Numbered from the stretch's first letter, positions 10,082 to 21,917 are shown. The stretch: DNA of 64,000 nucleotides from Nicotiana tabacum (GCF_000715075.1 NC_134082.1:210065948-210129947); one strand, 5' to 3'. Program-made: numbers and translations. Notes: a model not told the origin generated them from the letters alone.

Positions 10082-13024
10082 ATGGGGAGAATTGAAATGA
10101 TGTTTGAACAGATTATGAAAAAAAGTGCGGATTCTAATGCTCAGTTGTCTTACCATAATACTTCAATTAGAAATTTGGAGGTGCAATTAGGCCAAATCTC
10201 ACAGTCCTTGAATACTCGTCCTAAGGGTGCTCTACCAAGTGATACGATGGTAAACCCGAAGGGTGGGAACAATCATGTTATGGTGGTAACTACAAGGAGT
10301 GGACGAGGAGGTGATGTGAATGCCTCCAAACAAAAGCAAATTTTGAGTGATAAAGTTGAGTTGCAAGAAGATGAAGTTCCTTTGGTGGTTGAAAATGTGA
10401 TTGATGAGAATGTGAATGAAGAAGTGAGAATTGATATTCAAGATGCCGAGGTAGAAACTCAAAATAACGTGATCCCGTCTAGGGAACACGTAATAGACAT
10501 GTCAGAGCCGGTTGTGCCTAAAGCCAAGGCTCCTTTGCCAAGGCCACCTCCGCCTTATCCTCAAAGGCTCGCGAAGCAGAAAAATGAGAATCGGTTTAAA
10601 AAGTTCATTGATATGATGAAGAACTTATCCATTAATGTGTCTTTGGTGGAGGCTCTTGAACAAATGTCGGGTTATGCTAAATTCATGAAGGACTTGGTGA
10701 CAAAGAAACAATCCATAGATTGTGAAACTATAAAGATGGCCCACCAAGTTAGTGCAATAGTGCATTCAATAGCCCCGAAGCTTGAATATCCCGGTGCTTT
10801 CACCATTCCTTGCACCATTGAGAGTGCGGACTTTACTAAGGCTCTATGTGATTTGGGGGCAAATATCAACTTGATGCCCTACTCAGTTTTCAAGACTTTG
10901 GGTATTGGGCAACCGAGGCCGACTTCCATGAGATTGCAAATGGCAGATAGAATGATGAAGAGACCATTGGGTATTATTAATGATGTGCTTGTCCGAGTGG
11001 ACAAATTTATCTTGCCAGCTGATTTTGTGATCTTGGATTGTGAGGTGGATTATGAAGTTCCAATCATATTGGGAAGACCTTTCCTTGCTACTGGGAAGGC
11101 CTTAGTTGATGTTGAAGCAGGGGAACTCACATTCCGGGTGGGTGATGAAAAAGTGGTCTTTCATGTGTGCAAGTCAATGAAGCAGCCCAACAGTTTCGAG
11201 GTGTGCTCTTTTGTGGACCTTGTCACGGCAGTGATAGTTGATGATACCAGTGCAATGATCAATGTGGAGGACCCTCTAGAGGCTGTATTGTTGAATCTTG
11301 ATGTCAATAATGATGAGGGCCGAGTGGAATGTGTGAATGTTTTACATAGGACGGGCTCTTACTCTTATGAGCCTAGAAAACTATCTTTGGACCTTGAGAA
11401 TCGGAAGACTCCACCAACAAAACCTTCAATTGAGGAGCCTCCAGTGTTGGAGTTGAAGCCGTTGCCTCCACACCTCAGGTATGAGTTCTTAGGCCCTAGT
11501 TCTACTTTGCCAGTTATTCTTTCCTCTTGTCTTACTAACATGCAGGTTGATGCCACATTTGTGGTGCTTCAAAAGCGGAAAAAGGCAATTGGATGGACTC
11601 TAGTTGATATCCGGGGGATAAGCCCCGTAATCTATATGCACAAGATTATTCTGGAAGATGATGCAAAGCCCTCTTTGGAACATCAAATGAGGTTGAACGA
11701 GGCAATGCAAGAAGTTGTGAAAAAGGAGGTGATCAAGTAGTTGGATGCCGAGGTTATGTACCCCATATTTGATAGCTCTTGGACTTTGCCGGTGCAATGT
11801 GTACTGAAGAAGGGTGGCATGACCGTGGTTGCAAATTCACAAAATGAGTTGATTCCTACCAGAACCATCACCGATTAGAGTGTATGCATGGAGTACCGCA
11901 AGTTGAACCGCAAGGATCACTTTCCATTTCCTTTTCTTGACCAGATGTTAGACCGACTTGCTGGGCGTGCCTTCTACTGTTTCTTGGATGGGTATTCTGG
12001 GTACAACCAAATCTTTATTGTTCCAGAAGATCAGGAGAAGACTACATTCACTTGTCCATATGGAACCTTTGCCTTTTCTCAGATGCCTTTTGGGTTGTGT
12101 AATACACCGGCTACATTTCAGCGGTGTATGATGGCCATTTTCACCGATATGGTGGAAGACATTTTGGAGGTGTTCATGGACGACTTCAGTGTTGTGGGTG
12201 ATTCATTTGATGAGTGTTTGAAAAATCTTGATAGAGTTTTGGCCCGTTGTGAAAAAACCAATCTTGTTCTTAATTGGGAGAAATGTCACTTCATGGTGGA
12301 AGAGGGCATAGTTCTTGGGCATAAAATTTCAAAGCACAGTATTGAGGTAGATAAAGCAAAAATTGATGTGATTTCAAGGCTCTCTCCCCCTACCTCTGTC
12401 AAGGGAGTTAGAAGTTTTCTTGGGCATGTGAGGTTCTACCGGAGATTTATCAAAGACTTTTCGAAGGTAGTGAACCCTTTGTGCAAGCTATTGGAAAAGG
12501 ATGCCAAGTTTGTGTTCGATGAGAGATGTATGCAAGCCTTTGAACTTCTCAAGCATAAGTTGACCACCACTCCTATCATTACCGCACCTAATTGGAGCTT
12601 GCCCTTTGAGCTCATGTATGATGTGAACGATGTTGCAGTTGGGGCAGTTTTGTGTCAAAGAGTGAATAAAATATTTCATCCAGTGTACTATGCGAGCAAG
12701 ATAATGAATGACTCTCAAGTGAACTACACGGTGACCGAGAAAGAACTTTTGGCTATTGTGTTCGCAATGGAGAAATTTCGGCCGTATCTTATGAGTGCCA
12801 AGGTCATAGTCCATACCGATCATGCCGTACTCAGATACTTGATGACGAAGAAGGGTTCCAAAGCTATACTGATGCGATGGGTCTTGTTACTTCAAGAGTT
12901 TGATTTGGAGATTATGGACCGGAAGGGTAGTAAAAACCAATTGGCGGACCATTTGTCTCGCTTGGAGGAGGAGGGGAGGCCTCGTGATGGCCTAGAGATC
13001 AATGACGCATTTCCCAATGAATAA
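10082..13024 (+). pseudogene. E1 pol: protease, reverse transcriptase, RNase H
   Basis: One frame runs through with in-frame stops at 11738 and about 11876. It starts with a charged linker and a proline-rich stretch. An Athila-type retropepsin follows (about residues 235-330), with CDLGANINLMPYSVFKTLG as the active-site loop; families usually have D-L-G-A-S, so Ser is replaced by Asn. The flap region ends PIILGRPFLATG. RT starts near LPPHLRYEFLG and has [25 protein letters not shown], the [14 protein letters not shown] fingers motif and FMDDFSVVG as catalytic box. RNase H has D([12 protein letters not shown]), E(KELLAIVFA) and [10 protein letters not shown]. The frame closes with [10 protein letters not shown], the usual end of RNase H. 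The stops show it is a non-functional copy. Confidence 0.9.
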
Positions 13025-14331
13025 CTCTTTTTGGTGTCATTGAATGGTATGCCATGGTTTGTGGACGTTGCTAATTTCCTTTTGACTGGTATAATCCTGT
13101 GTGAGCTCTCTTCTAACCAAAGGAAGAAGCTCAAACGGGATAGTTTGGATTTCTATTGAGATGAGCTGTACTTGTTCAAGATTTGCACCGATGGTGTGAT
13201 CCAAAGTTGTGTCCCGGAGGAAGAGCAATTGAGTATCTTGGAGGCTTGTCATTCCTCTCCCTATGGTGTCCATCATGGCAGGGCGAGGACGGCTTCCAAA
13301 GTTCTTAATTGTGGGTTTTATTGGCCAACTTTGTACAAAGATGCAAGTAAACTTGTGAAGAGGTGTGGCGAATGTCAAAGAGCGGGCGGAATTTCGAAGA
13401 AAAATGAGATGCCTCTCAATACCATTCTTGAGGTTGATATTTTTGATGTATGGGCCATTGATTTTATGGGCCCATTTGTTAGCTCGTATGGGAACACATA
13501 CATTCTTGTGGCGGTGGACTATGTTTCAAAGTGGGTTGAAGCAGTGGCTTTACCCAACAATGAGGCCTGGAGTGTTGTTGTATTTCTCAAGAAGAGCATT
13601 TTTACAAAGTTTGGCACTCTTCGTGCAATCATAAGTGATGGGGGGTCTCATTTTTACAATAGAGCTTTTGACACTTTGCTTGCAAATTATGGTGTCAACC
13701 ACAAAGTTTCTACTCCCTATCATCCTCAAGCAAGTGGCCAAGTTGAAGTTTCAAACAGGGAATCAAGAGTATATTGTCAAAGACGGTCAATGCAAATAGG
13801 ACCGATTGGTCAAAGAAGTTGGATGATTCTCTATGGGCTTATAGTACTGCTTACAAGACTCCGATTGGTATGTCTCCGTATCAGTTGGTGTTTGGGAAAG
13901 CTTTCCATTAACCGTTTGAGTTAGAGCACAAGGCCATATGGGCTTTGAGGAAATTAAGTCTTGAATGGGATGTGGCAGCAAATCTTCGTGTGGAGCAACT
14001 TAATGAACTTGATGAATTCTGATTCCATGCCTACTCTAGTTCGTCCTTGTACAAGGAAAAGATGAAGTACCTTCATGATAAATATGTTTGTGGCAAGGAA
14101 TTCAAAGTGGGTGACTTGGTTCTCTTGTTCAACTCTCGGTTACGTCTGTTTCCGGGAAAGCTTAAGTCAAAATGGAGTGGACCTTTTGAAGTGGTGTTTG
14201 TGAGCCCGTTTGGTGCACTTGATTTGAAGAACAAAAATGGGGAAGTTTTTAGAGTGAATGGGCACAGTGTCAAGTATTACTTGGGAAATATTGATGACAG
14301 CCACGTGGTGGCACTTCTTCATCTCAAATGA
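13025..14331 (+). pseudogene. E1 integrase, broken
   Basis: Integrase inserts the cDNA. Stops at 13022 and about 13157 separate it from RNase H. The HHCC zinc-binding part has H at [10 protein letters not shown] and C at [10 protein letters not shown]. The catalytic core has D at [10 protein letters not shown] at IISDGGSHF and E at [10 protein letters not shown] frameshift near 13770 follows, and later fragments ([18 protein letters not shown]) lie in another frame. The C-terminal part is open from 14047 to 14331, ending KVGDLVLLFNSRLRLFPGKL, then KSKWSGPFEV. There is no chromodomain, as expected for Athila. Confidence 0.88.
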
Positions 14332-14529
14332 TTTGACGGTAACATGCATCGTGCTGCGACGTTAAATTAGGCGCTTCTTGGGAGGCAACCCATGTGTTTT
14401 TATTCTTGTTTTTCTTTGATTTTCATTGTAGTGTAGGATTTATTTTTGGACTGACTGGTTGTGAGATGTTGTAGGATTGCGTTGATGCAGTGCGGGAAAA
14501 AGTTGAAAAATGACCACTCTCTGAAGTTA

Positions 14530-15510
14530 TCAATGCGGACCGCACTCATTTTGTGCGGCCACAAAGACCCTTGTGCGGGGGCAAGAAATCAATGCGGACC
14601 GCACTGATGATTTGACAAAAGTGGGGGTTCTCTGAAGTTTACCACCGCGGCCGCATTGCATTTTGTATGGTCTGCGGTGGTCCACTGCGGCTACATAACA
14701 TTTTGTGCGGTCCGTAGTGGTCAATTTGTCACTGACTTGTGGTTTCGAGCATCGCAGACTGCGGTGCCATTTTGTGCGGTCCGTGGTGGGTAGGTAAGCT
14801 GGGCCCCAGGGCCTTTTTCTATAAATAGGACCTGAGGCCCTCCTTTTGAACTTTTTGATCCCTTTACTCTCAGAGCCTAAAAAAATCACTGTTCATCTCT
14901 CTATTGCACGTAATTAACCACTAAGGCTTATTCATCATCTCAACATCTTACTTATGGTACTTTAATCCCTTTTCAATTGTTTAATTTTATTATTTTCAGT
15001 AAATTTTTGTTTTCCTTGTTTCTTCTTCTTTCCCTACCCATTTTTCTTTCAATATTGTAGCTTAGGTTAGTTAATTTTTGTTTAAAGTAGGTTTAGGTAG
15101 TTAAAAAACTGAACCAACACTTAGGGACTCATCAATAGGTGTAAAATTGGACTAAAATTGAACAAATCATGAACCCTAAGTTGGTGTTACTGTTGGACAC
15201 TCAGTGCGGACTGCGGTGGATTTTGTGAGGTCCGCGGTGCCCCTATGCAGTTCGCAATGGTATTTTGTGTGGACCGCAATGGTGAAAGTCCTGAAAGCTG
15301 ACATTTGAGGACCGTGATCGCATTTCATTTTGTGCGGTCCGCGGTGCCTCAATGCGGACCGCATTGGCATTTTGTGCGGTCCGCGGTGATAGTTTCAGAG
15401 AATAGGTAGTCTGAACCCCACCTCTGTGCAGACCGCAATGGATTTTATGCGGTCTGCAATGGCCTCTTTGCGGCCGCACTGCATTTTGTACGGTCCACAC
15501 TCTGCAATTT
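14530..15510. repeat. GC-rich palindromic repeat cluster in E1 interior
   Basis: Many copies of TGCGGTCCGC, TGCGGACCGCA and GCGGCCGCA-type motifs separated by CATTTTGTG or ATTTTGTGC. The same motif cluster occurs in both E1 LTRs (about 7270-7615 and 19635-19975). Each core is self-complementary. Confidence 0.85.
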
Positions 15511-15597
15511 TTATACTGTTTGCAACATTTTTTCTGCAATAGTGAACTTCATTGTTTTGCTGGATACTAACAAAGTCTGAATGAATGTTGTTTGCAG

Positions 15598-17580
15598 ATG
15601 GTGGTGAGATTAAGAGGAAAAAATGGTAAACAAACAGGAAGAGGAGAGTCCTCCCGGGGTAGGAAACAAAAGATGATAAAGTTGACCCCACAAGTCAGAC
15701 AAAATATTAAGAACACAAATAAAATCATTAAAGCTGCAAATTGGGCCATTGACCAGTCGGGGAGTGAGTATGAGCCCTCCTGCCGTGCCAGAGTACATTC
15801 CTAACTGGCCGGAAAGAAACAAGTTGAGAGATACACCCCCACCTTCCCCCACTACCCAAGCTTCAGTGCGCGTATCTTCTGAGTCGTCTGAGGGCTCAGC
15901 TGCTGGTAGTGGAAATGAGTACTCCACCTTTCCTACAGCTTCATTATCCGGAGAGGATGCAATAGCACAAGAAGGGGAAGAAGCAGAAAGGGGTGAGCCC
16001 CAAGTTTGTGGGGTAGAGCGGACTAGGAACCCGGAGTCATGGGAGGACCGGTTCGTCAGTGAGATTGCCTACCACAAATTCAGAGAGTGGTGGCCAGAAA
16101 AGAGGTTAATACTTGAGAGAAAAATTATCACCTGGGATCTTTTGCCTCACAATCCCAATGTGCCGAGGCAATTCAAGAAAGAGCTGGATGGGACTACTTC
16201 ATAGGGCAGGTGGATGACGCCAATGAGCACTTGGTAAAAGAATTATACACCAACGTGGCCCACATCAAAAAGGGTACCATGGTCACCAAAGTGTGGAATC
16301 TGAAAGTGAAGCTTGATGGCAAGACCATCAATGACTATTTGAGCTTCACAGAGGAGGATGAGTCCCTGTACTTGGACAAAATGAAGTTGGGAGAAGAAGC
16401 TCATCCATGGTTGGCAGAGTTCTTGGCAATCCCAGGTACCACCCCCGAGTGATTGACTACGGGGGTTAAGATATTGAGGAGGACATTGAACTTCAAGGCG
16501 AAGGGATGGGAGATATTTGTGTGTAGTAGGCTAGATCCTACCAACCATGACAACTCACTCCCAATTCAGCGGGCGATCTTAGTAGCATCTATCATGGCGG
16601 GGTACCCGGTCAGTGTCGGGAATGTGATGTCTCGGGGCATTACATAGGTAGTGAATGAGGGTGATAGGTCTTACCCATTCCACAACTTCCTAACCATGTA
16701 CATGAAGGACCAAAATGTAGAGAAGCGGAAATTTGACGTGAAAGTGAAGGCAAAGGCACCTTTCTTGTGGTATAGTCTACAGGGTGATGACAACCCTAAG
16801 GGCAAGCACTTCAAGGGAAAATCCACTACTTCAACTAGCCAGTCTGAAGATCCAGTAGTGGTAGTAACTACTCCACAACCTCCCTCCACTTTAGCAGACA
16901 TGGCCCCAGGCCCATCCACATCAGAAGATCCAGAGATACCCTCCACCACTGCCTATCCATTGACTGCTCACCATTTGAACCAGGCCCTCACCAGCATCAA
17001 CAACTACTTCTAAGCTGTTTGTATTATCTACTACTATGGCAGCTCAGTCAGTACCTCCTCCTCCACAGGTCCCACAGTCTATTGAGACACTCTCAAGGAT
17101 CTTCTGGACAACCAGAAGAAGATCCTTGAGAACCAAAAATTGCTCACGGACGCTATTGATTCACACAGAAAGGCTCTCAAGGAGCTTGCTAGGGAGGCTA
17201 AGAAGATGAGGAAGATTCGGGCTTCCAAAGAGTCCGTAAAGGAGTTACGGGTCGAGGTGGAGAGATTGAAGACAGATCACCTGCCTTTGGATTTGCTACT
17301 ATATGACCCTGTGCCACCAGCCCATCCCCCGCCAAAGCAGTAAGAGAGGCCTCCTAAGAGGAAGAGGGTGATCCCTCAGTCCAATGATGCAGTCATCCAA
17401 TTGGCGGACCCACTTGAGACTTCCTTCAGTCAGCCACAGGATGCAGCCCAGGAGCCTGTCCAGGTCTAGGCCCAGGTCCCAGCAGCAGAGCCACAGGTCA
17501 CAGGGAGCTAGTCTCAGGTTCTCGAGCATACAGAGGACCCAGGGACCACTCAGGATCCCATGCTGACGGATGGCCCATAG
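15598..17580 (+). pseudogene. E1 extra 3' ORF (Athila env-position ORF)
   Basis: The ORF position, between pol and the 3' LTR, is where Athila elements carry an additional ORF often called env-like. The ATG at 15598 directly follows TTGTTTGCAG, which looks like a splice acceptor. The start frame (basic, VRLRGKNGKQTGRG) shifts at about 15750. The next segment to 16204 has EDRFVSEIAYHKFREWWPEK, and the body is in one frame from 16210 to 17580 with stops at 16450 and 16645. The block with LKVKLDGKTINDYLSF and FVCSRLDPTNHDNSLPIQRA resembles what databases call the plant transposon protein domain (Transposase_32), by recall. A coiled-coil stretch with heptad Leu/Val follows (about 17140-17285). 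I see no signal peptide or membrane segment, so an envelope role is not supported. Confidence 0.6.
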
Positions 17581-17630
17581 GGAGTTTCTGTGTCATCTTT
17601 CCTCTATTTTTGGTGCTTATTTTGCTTAGT

Positions 17631-17666
17631 TGGCATTGAGGACAATGCCAGCTTTCATTTGAGGGG
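17631..17666 (+). promoter_or_regulatory. Internal stem-loop plus PPT-like run in E1
   Basis: TGGCATTG-AGGA-CAATGCCA gives a perfect 8-bp stem with the same AGGA loop, and 10 nt later comes GAGGGGG. The stem sequence differs from the one before the 3' LTR, but pairing is kept. Confidence 0.6.
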
Positions 17667-19390
17667 GTAGGCCCTACTTGGATTTGGATGACTGTATATA
17701 TGAATGATTTCTTTCTTTCTTTTTTATCTTTGGTATGTATATAATTTCAGCATTTCATTACATTTTTCGCACTTTTTACCTTGGGTCTGTATATAAAAGT
17801 TATGTTCCATTGTATATATTCATCTCCCCTATTGTATATTCGATTAAATCCCCTCTTGTACATATTCATTTTACTTTTTGCATTTTTCCTTTTCTTAGCT
17901 TCTTATTTTATGTTTGTAGCTTCTTGTTTTGAGTTTTTGCAATAAGCCTTTGGTTTTCTTAATGTCACGGTTCATTCCAAAGGTGGAATTTTGTAAACCG
18001 GGTGGCTCTTTCCGATGATGGATAGCATGACAACCTTCTTAAGGGTTTAAGTCTGTTTTTTTTTTTTTTTTGCTTTTTAGTAGTTAGTGGTAAGGGTGCC
18101 TCAAGCAAAGCTTCACTTGGGCCTATCACATTTGCCTTTGATCCTATGGTTAAAAATAAATCGTTGTGTATAGAATGGTGAAAGTTGTGACCTTCAGACT
18201 CTTGTGTTGGTCGATAATCATCAAGTGGTTTTTCGGAACCATTGTGTGCTCAAATCTTATCTAAGGTTGTTGTGGGCCCCCGACTCTGTGTCTTTAGCGA
18301 TTCCATAGCTTGTATGGTGAGAAATTGAATTGCAAGTCCAAGTCCCGAGCCATTGGTCTAGAACTTGCCCTGAATGTTGGTCGAGGTGAAATCCTAAGTG
18401 TAATTTGACTTGAGACATGATTATAGGCTATCCTTGATCCAAATAATATCTTGAACACTTCCACAACCTACAAATGATAAATCCCTAGCCAACCCTTTTG
18501 AGTCTTAAACCTTTTTCCTTTAAGAACCATGATACAAGTCTTTACCCATTTTAAAAGATACCCTCTCTTGGCACCCGATCTTCCCTTAGTACATGAAAAA
18601 AGTATAAGTTTGGAGGGGGGAGATGAGGATTGCAATAAAGTGGTAAAAAGGTACAAAATGAAGAAAAGGAAAGGCAATGAAAAAGAAAGAAAAGCAATAA
18701 CACAAAAAGAGTGTTCAATGTAGAAATGAGTGAAGGGATTCAATAAAAGCAAAGAATGAAAGGTGTGGAAAGTTGAGAAAGGAGAAAAGATTTAAAATGA
18801 ACAAGAAAGAGTGACAGTGTGTCTCTATAACCCCTTAGAAAGAAGTGAAATGACTCAAAATGTCGAGTGAATGTGTTCCAAAATGAAGCAAAAGAAGTGC
18901 TAAAGGGAAGACGGAACCTACTTAGAACAAACAATTCCAACCCTGAACCAAAAGTTCACTATGTCTCCATAAAAGCCCTATATGATCTTGAGTTGAATGA
19001 AAGTTACATTAGTGGTAACTCACATAAGGGGCAAGCATATGGTACTTAGAGCCGGACTTGTGACTTTTCCTTGAGAGAGATGAGTGTAGTTCCATTAACC
19101 TCGTTCTGAGTGCCACTATCATAAAGGTGAGGTTTGCTTAGGGAGAGTTGAGGATGTGTGAGTTTGGGTTTCACAATGACCAAAGTAATAGAAAGAGTTT
19201 CTTTGATGTGTTGAGTCAACTCTTGATGCTCTTGTGTCGCACTAAATCCATGGTGTTTAAAAAGAGTGAATGTTGTTAATGATTCATTTGAATTGAGGGC
19301 AATTGCTAGTCCTAATTGATGCTAGATGAGGTCATTTTAGGTCAACTAAATTTTCTTGGAATTGACGCTTAAAGGGTGGGTCTTATATTG

Positions 19391-19429
19391 TTTGCTTGAG
19401 GACAAGCAAAAGATTAAGTTTGGGGGAGT
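19391..19429 (+). promoter_or_regulatory. E1 stem-loop and polypurine tract
   Basis: TTTGCTTG-AGGA-CAAGCAAA forms a perfect 8-bp stem with a 4-nt loop, then 11 nt later GGGGGAGT abuts the 3' LTR. The purine run is the expected primer for plus-strand synthesis. Confidence 0.75.
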
Positions 19430-20938
19430 TGATAACTAGGGATTATGATGCATTTTACACTCCTTCTTGCTGAAGTGTTGATTAGAAATGTGTACAAAAT
19501 AGTCCCAAAGGCTCACAAGTTGTGCTTGATTGTATGTTTGATCAACAAGGTGACAAGGTATCAAAAAACCAACTCAAAAAGGAGTGAAACTTGCACAAGT
19601 ACCAAGACAAGACCAAGCTAAGTCAAATAGGGCCAGTGCGGCCACACATAATTCTGTGCGGTCCGCAAAGATGAAGTTCAGAGAGTATGTTTTTCAGGCC
19701 ACCAGGTAATGCAGTCACAAAGGGTTTTGTGCAGTCCGCATTAGGTTCATTACGGCCGCACTCAATTTCGTGCGGACCGCATTGCCGGAGATCAGAGAGT
19801 TTCTAGATTGGAGGATGAAGCCCAATGCGGTTCGCGGTCCATTTTGGGCGAACCGCAATAGAAGCCACCACGGACGCACTCGAATTTGTGTGATCCGCAA
19901 AGCCCAAGTTCAGAGAGTAGATTAATCAAGCCAAGAGCCTTAGTGCGGCCGCACTCGATTTTGGGCGGTCCGCACTAGCACCCCAGGGGTATTTTTTTCC
20001 AAAATTTTCAACCTAGTATAAATAGTTTCTTTTCCCATTTTTAGGTCATCAAATAGATTTTGGGACAGAGCTGCGCTCGTGACTTCTTCTCTTTTACCAT
20101 TTTGAGTAATTTTAGCTTAGTTTCAACATTGAATCTTCAAGTTTTATTTAGTAATTAATTATTATGGGCTTATCTTCATCTTTTTTTTTTCCTCCAATTA
20201 TGAGTAGCTAGACCCATTAGCTAGAGTTGTGGCTCGACCCTAGTGTGGGTAATTGATGGGTCTTGTATTTTGATGCTTAATTGTCTATGGGTATTTGATA
20301 TTTGGACTAATTTAGGGTTTTAATATTGAATTAGTGGTTGCAAACACTAGTTTATGACTAGTTGACTTTGGCTCTTCTTGAGAAAGAGAGCCTAAGTCCA
20401 TTAAATTAGTCCAACAAGGAATTGGGGCGTATTCAAGAGATTGATATCCCCAATTAAAAGGTTAAACCTAGAGATAGTAATACCCGACTTGAACCTTGAT
20501 TGCTTGCACAAATTTGCATACCAAATTGGTCTTGAGAAAGTCAATTCGGGCAAAATTACTCGAACTACCGAGGGGTATAGAGTGAGTAGAATCGTGCAAT
20601 GGTTATATCATACTCCCCAAGTATGACAATCTAGCCTTAGACTCAAGAATCCATCAATTGACCACCTAGGAGAAAGTCACTACCCTAGTGCCTTTTATCT
20701 ATTTGATCAACTCTCAATAGTTTAATCTTAGCTTTGCTTAGCCTAATTTAGCATTGTAGTATTATAAAATTAGAATTCATATCAAAAACAAAAATATTCA
20801 GAAGTGAAATTAGGAACAAATACACAACTCCACTTTAGATAGAAACTCAACTCCAATATCTAGCTCCCTGTGGAAATCATTCCCGACCTTCTCGGGTAAA
20901 AGCTGCTTTGACCTCTCTTGCTACTTAAAAGTAGTAAA
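19430..20938 (+). repeat. E1 3' LTR
   Basis: Starts TGATAACTAGGGATTATGAT and ends AGTAGTAAA, where the 5' LTR has AGTAGTACA. It differs from the 5' LTR by scattered substitutions and small indels, including an extra GCTTTGCTTA-like insert at about 20730. Confidence 0.92.
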
Positions 20939-21833
20939 GATATCTGAATATGAATACACATCTAAATATTAAGATGTGTATTAAGATCTGAATACTAAAT
21001 GATTAAGACTGTTTGATTTTTAACATCTGAATGTATAAAATTTATCTTTATTTGAAAATTAATAAACATAAAATTCAAATGAAATACTAATTAATCTAAT
21101 ATTCTATCAATAAAATATATAATTTTTTTAAAATATAGTATTTGCTGGAGGTGTTGGCTAACAGTGGTGCTTGTGAATGCCGACTAGAGGTGGTGGTTGG
21201 TGGTAGGTTTGGTTGGTGGTGGTTCAAGGTAGTAGCTAGTGGTGATTAGTAGTGCTGGCGATTATGATTTAGGATGGTGGTGGTGAGTGGTGATAGTTAA
21301 TAATGGCGGGTGGTGGTAGTTGTGATTGGGGAAGGTGGTGGTGGGTGGTGGTAGTTTATAATGATGGGCAGTGCCGATTATGGTTGTTGATGGTGATGGG
21401 ATGGTTAGTTGTGGTAGTTGAGGTGGATAAATGTTGTTTGTGATTGAGAATGATGGTGGTGGGAGTGGTGCGGATGGCGGGCGGTGGTAGTCGATTATGG
21501 TGGTGGTCGTTGAGTATGGTGGTGGTGGTGGTTAAGTATGGTGCAGGTGGTGGCGGCATGATGGTAGTTGATAATGGTTGGCGGTGACGACAATTAATAA
21601 TGAATATGGATGATAGCATCTTAATGAAATTAAGTCTTTGTTATCGATCTTAATCATATAGACCTATTCAGACCCATTAAGTGGTTTTGAAGTAAAAACA
21701 AAAAATTAAACACACTTAATGATTAAAATTTGAATAATTAAGATTCAGACTTTAAAATCAAACGCACTTAATGTCTGAGATCTGAATGATTAAGATTCAG
21801 ACCTCCATTAAGTGCAAACAAATGAGGCCCTAA
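20939..21833. mobile_element. Tourist/Harbinger-like TIR element, right part
   Basis: Continues the left part after the E1 insertion (GAATATGAATACACATCTAA.., GATGTGTATTAAGATCTGAA..). It ends with three repeats of TCTGAATGATTAAGATTCAGA-like sequence and the terminal AAACAAATGAGGCC-CTA. A GGTGGTGGTTG-rich minisatellite fills about 21150-21600. No transposase was seen, so it is non-autonomous, about 1 kb without E1. A hAT origin is the alternative, but no 8-bp duplication was found. Confidence 0.6.
21150..21600. repeat. GGT/GGTGGT-rich minisatellite
   Basis: Irregular repeats of GGTGGTGG, GTGGTAGTTG and GATTATGGTGG inside the Tourist-like element. Strongly G+T biased on the plus strand and C+A on the other. 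The open frames here are low-complexity. Confidence 0.8.
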
Positions 21834-21917
21834 CAAAAACTACAACAAAGGTTCGTGAGGCAGCCTAACACAAAACACCTAGCACATGTCACAATTTTAG
21901 TCTAAGGTCAAGCGTAT

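Larger units (their letters stand above)
17581..19429 (+). other. E1 3' untranslated region
   Basis: No coding frame of substance. It opens with a stem-loop TGGCATTGAGGACAATGCCA (17631-17650) followed by GAGGGGG. It ends with a second stem-loop (19391-19410) and the polypurine tract AAGTTTGGGGGAGT (19416-19429) directly before the LTR. A purine-rich stretch spans about 18595-18930. Confidence 0.7.
7065..20938 (+). mobile_element. E1: Athila-type Ty3/gypsy LTR retrotransposon
   Basis: A complete 13.9-kb element with LTRs at 7065-8569 and 19430-20938. The PBS at 8591-8608 resembles the 3' end complement of tRNA-Asp, typical of Athila. Domain order is gag, PR, RT, RNase H, IN, then a long 3' region with an extra ORF, which defines the Athila lineage. 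The coding region has several stops and frameshifts, so it is not autonomous. It sits inside the Tourist-like element. The 5-bp flanks (AATAC left, GATAT right) match only in part, so the target duplication is uncertain. Confidence 0.9.

Noticed and set aside
9636..10083. Long minus-strand frames (130 and 147 aa) opposite E1 gag
   Set aside because: They are the complement of the Asn/Gln/Gly-rich gag tail and have only low-complexity Val/Ile/Pro or Ser/Cys composition.
14530..15510. CRISPR-like array
   Set aside because: Repeats are irregular in length and spacing, spacers are not unique, and the context is a plant LTR element.
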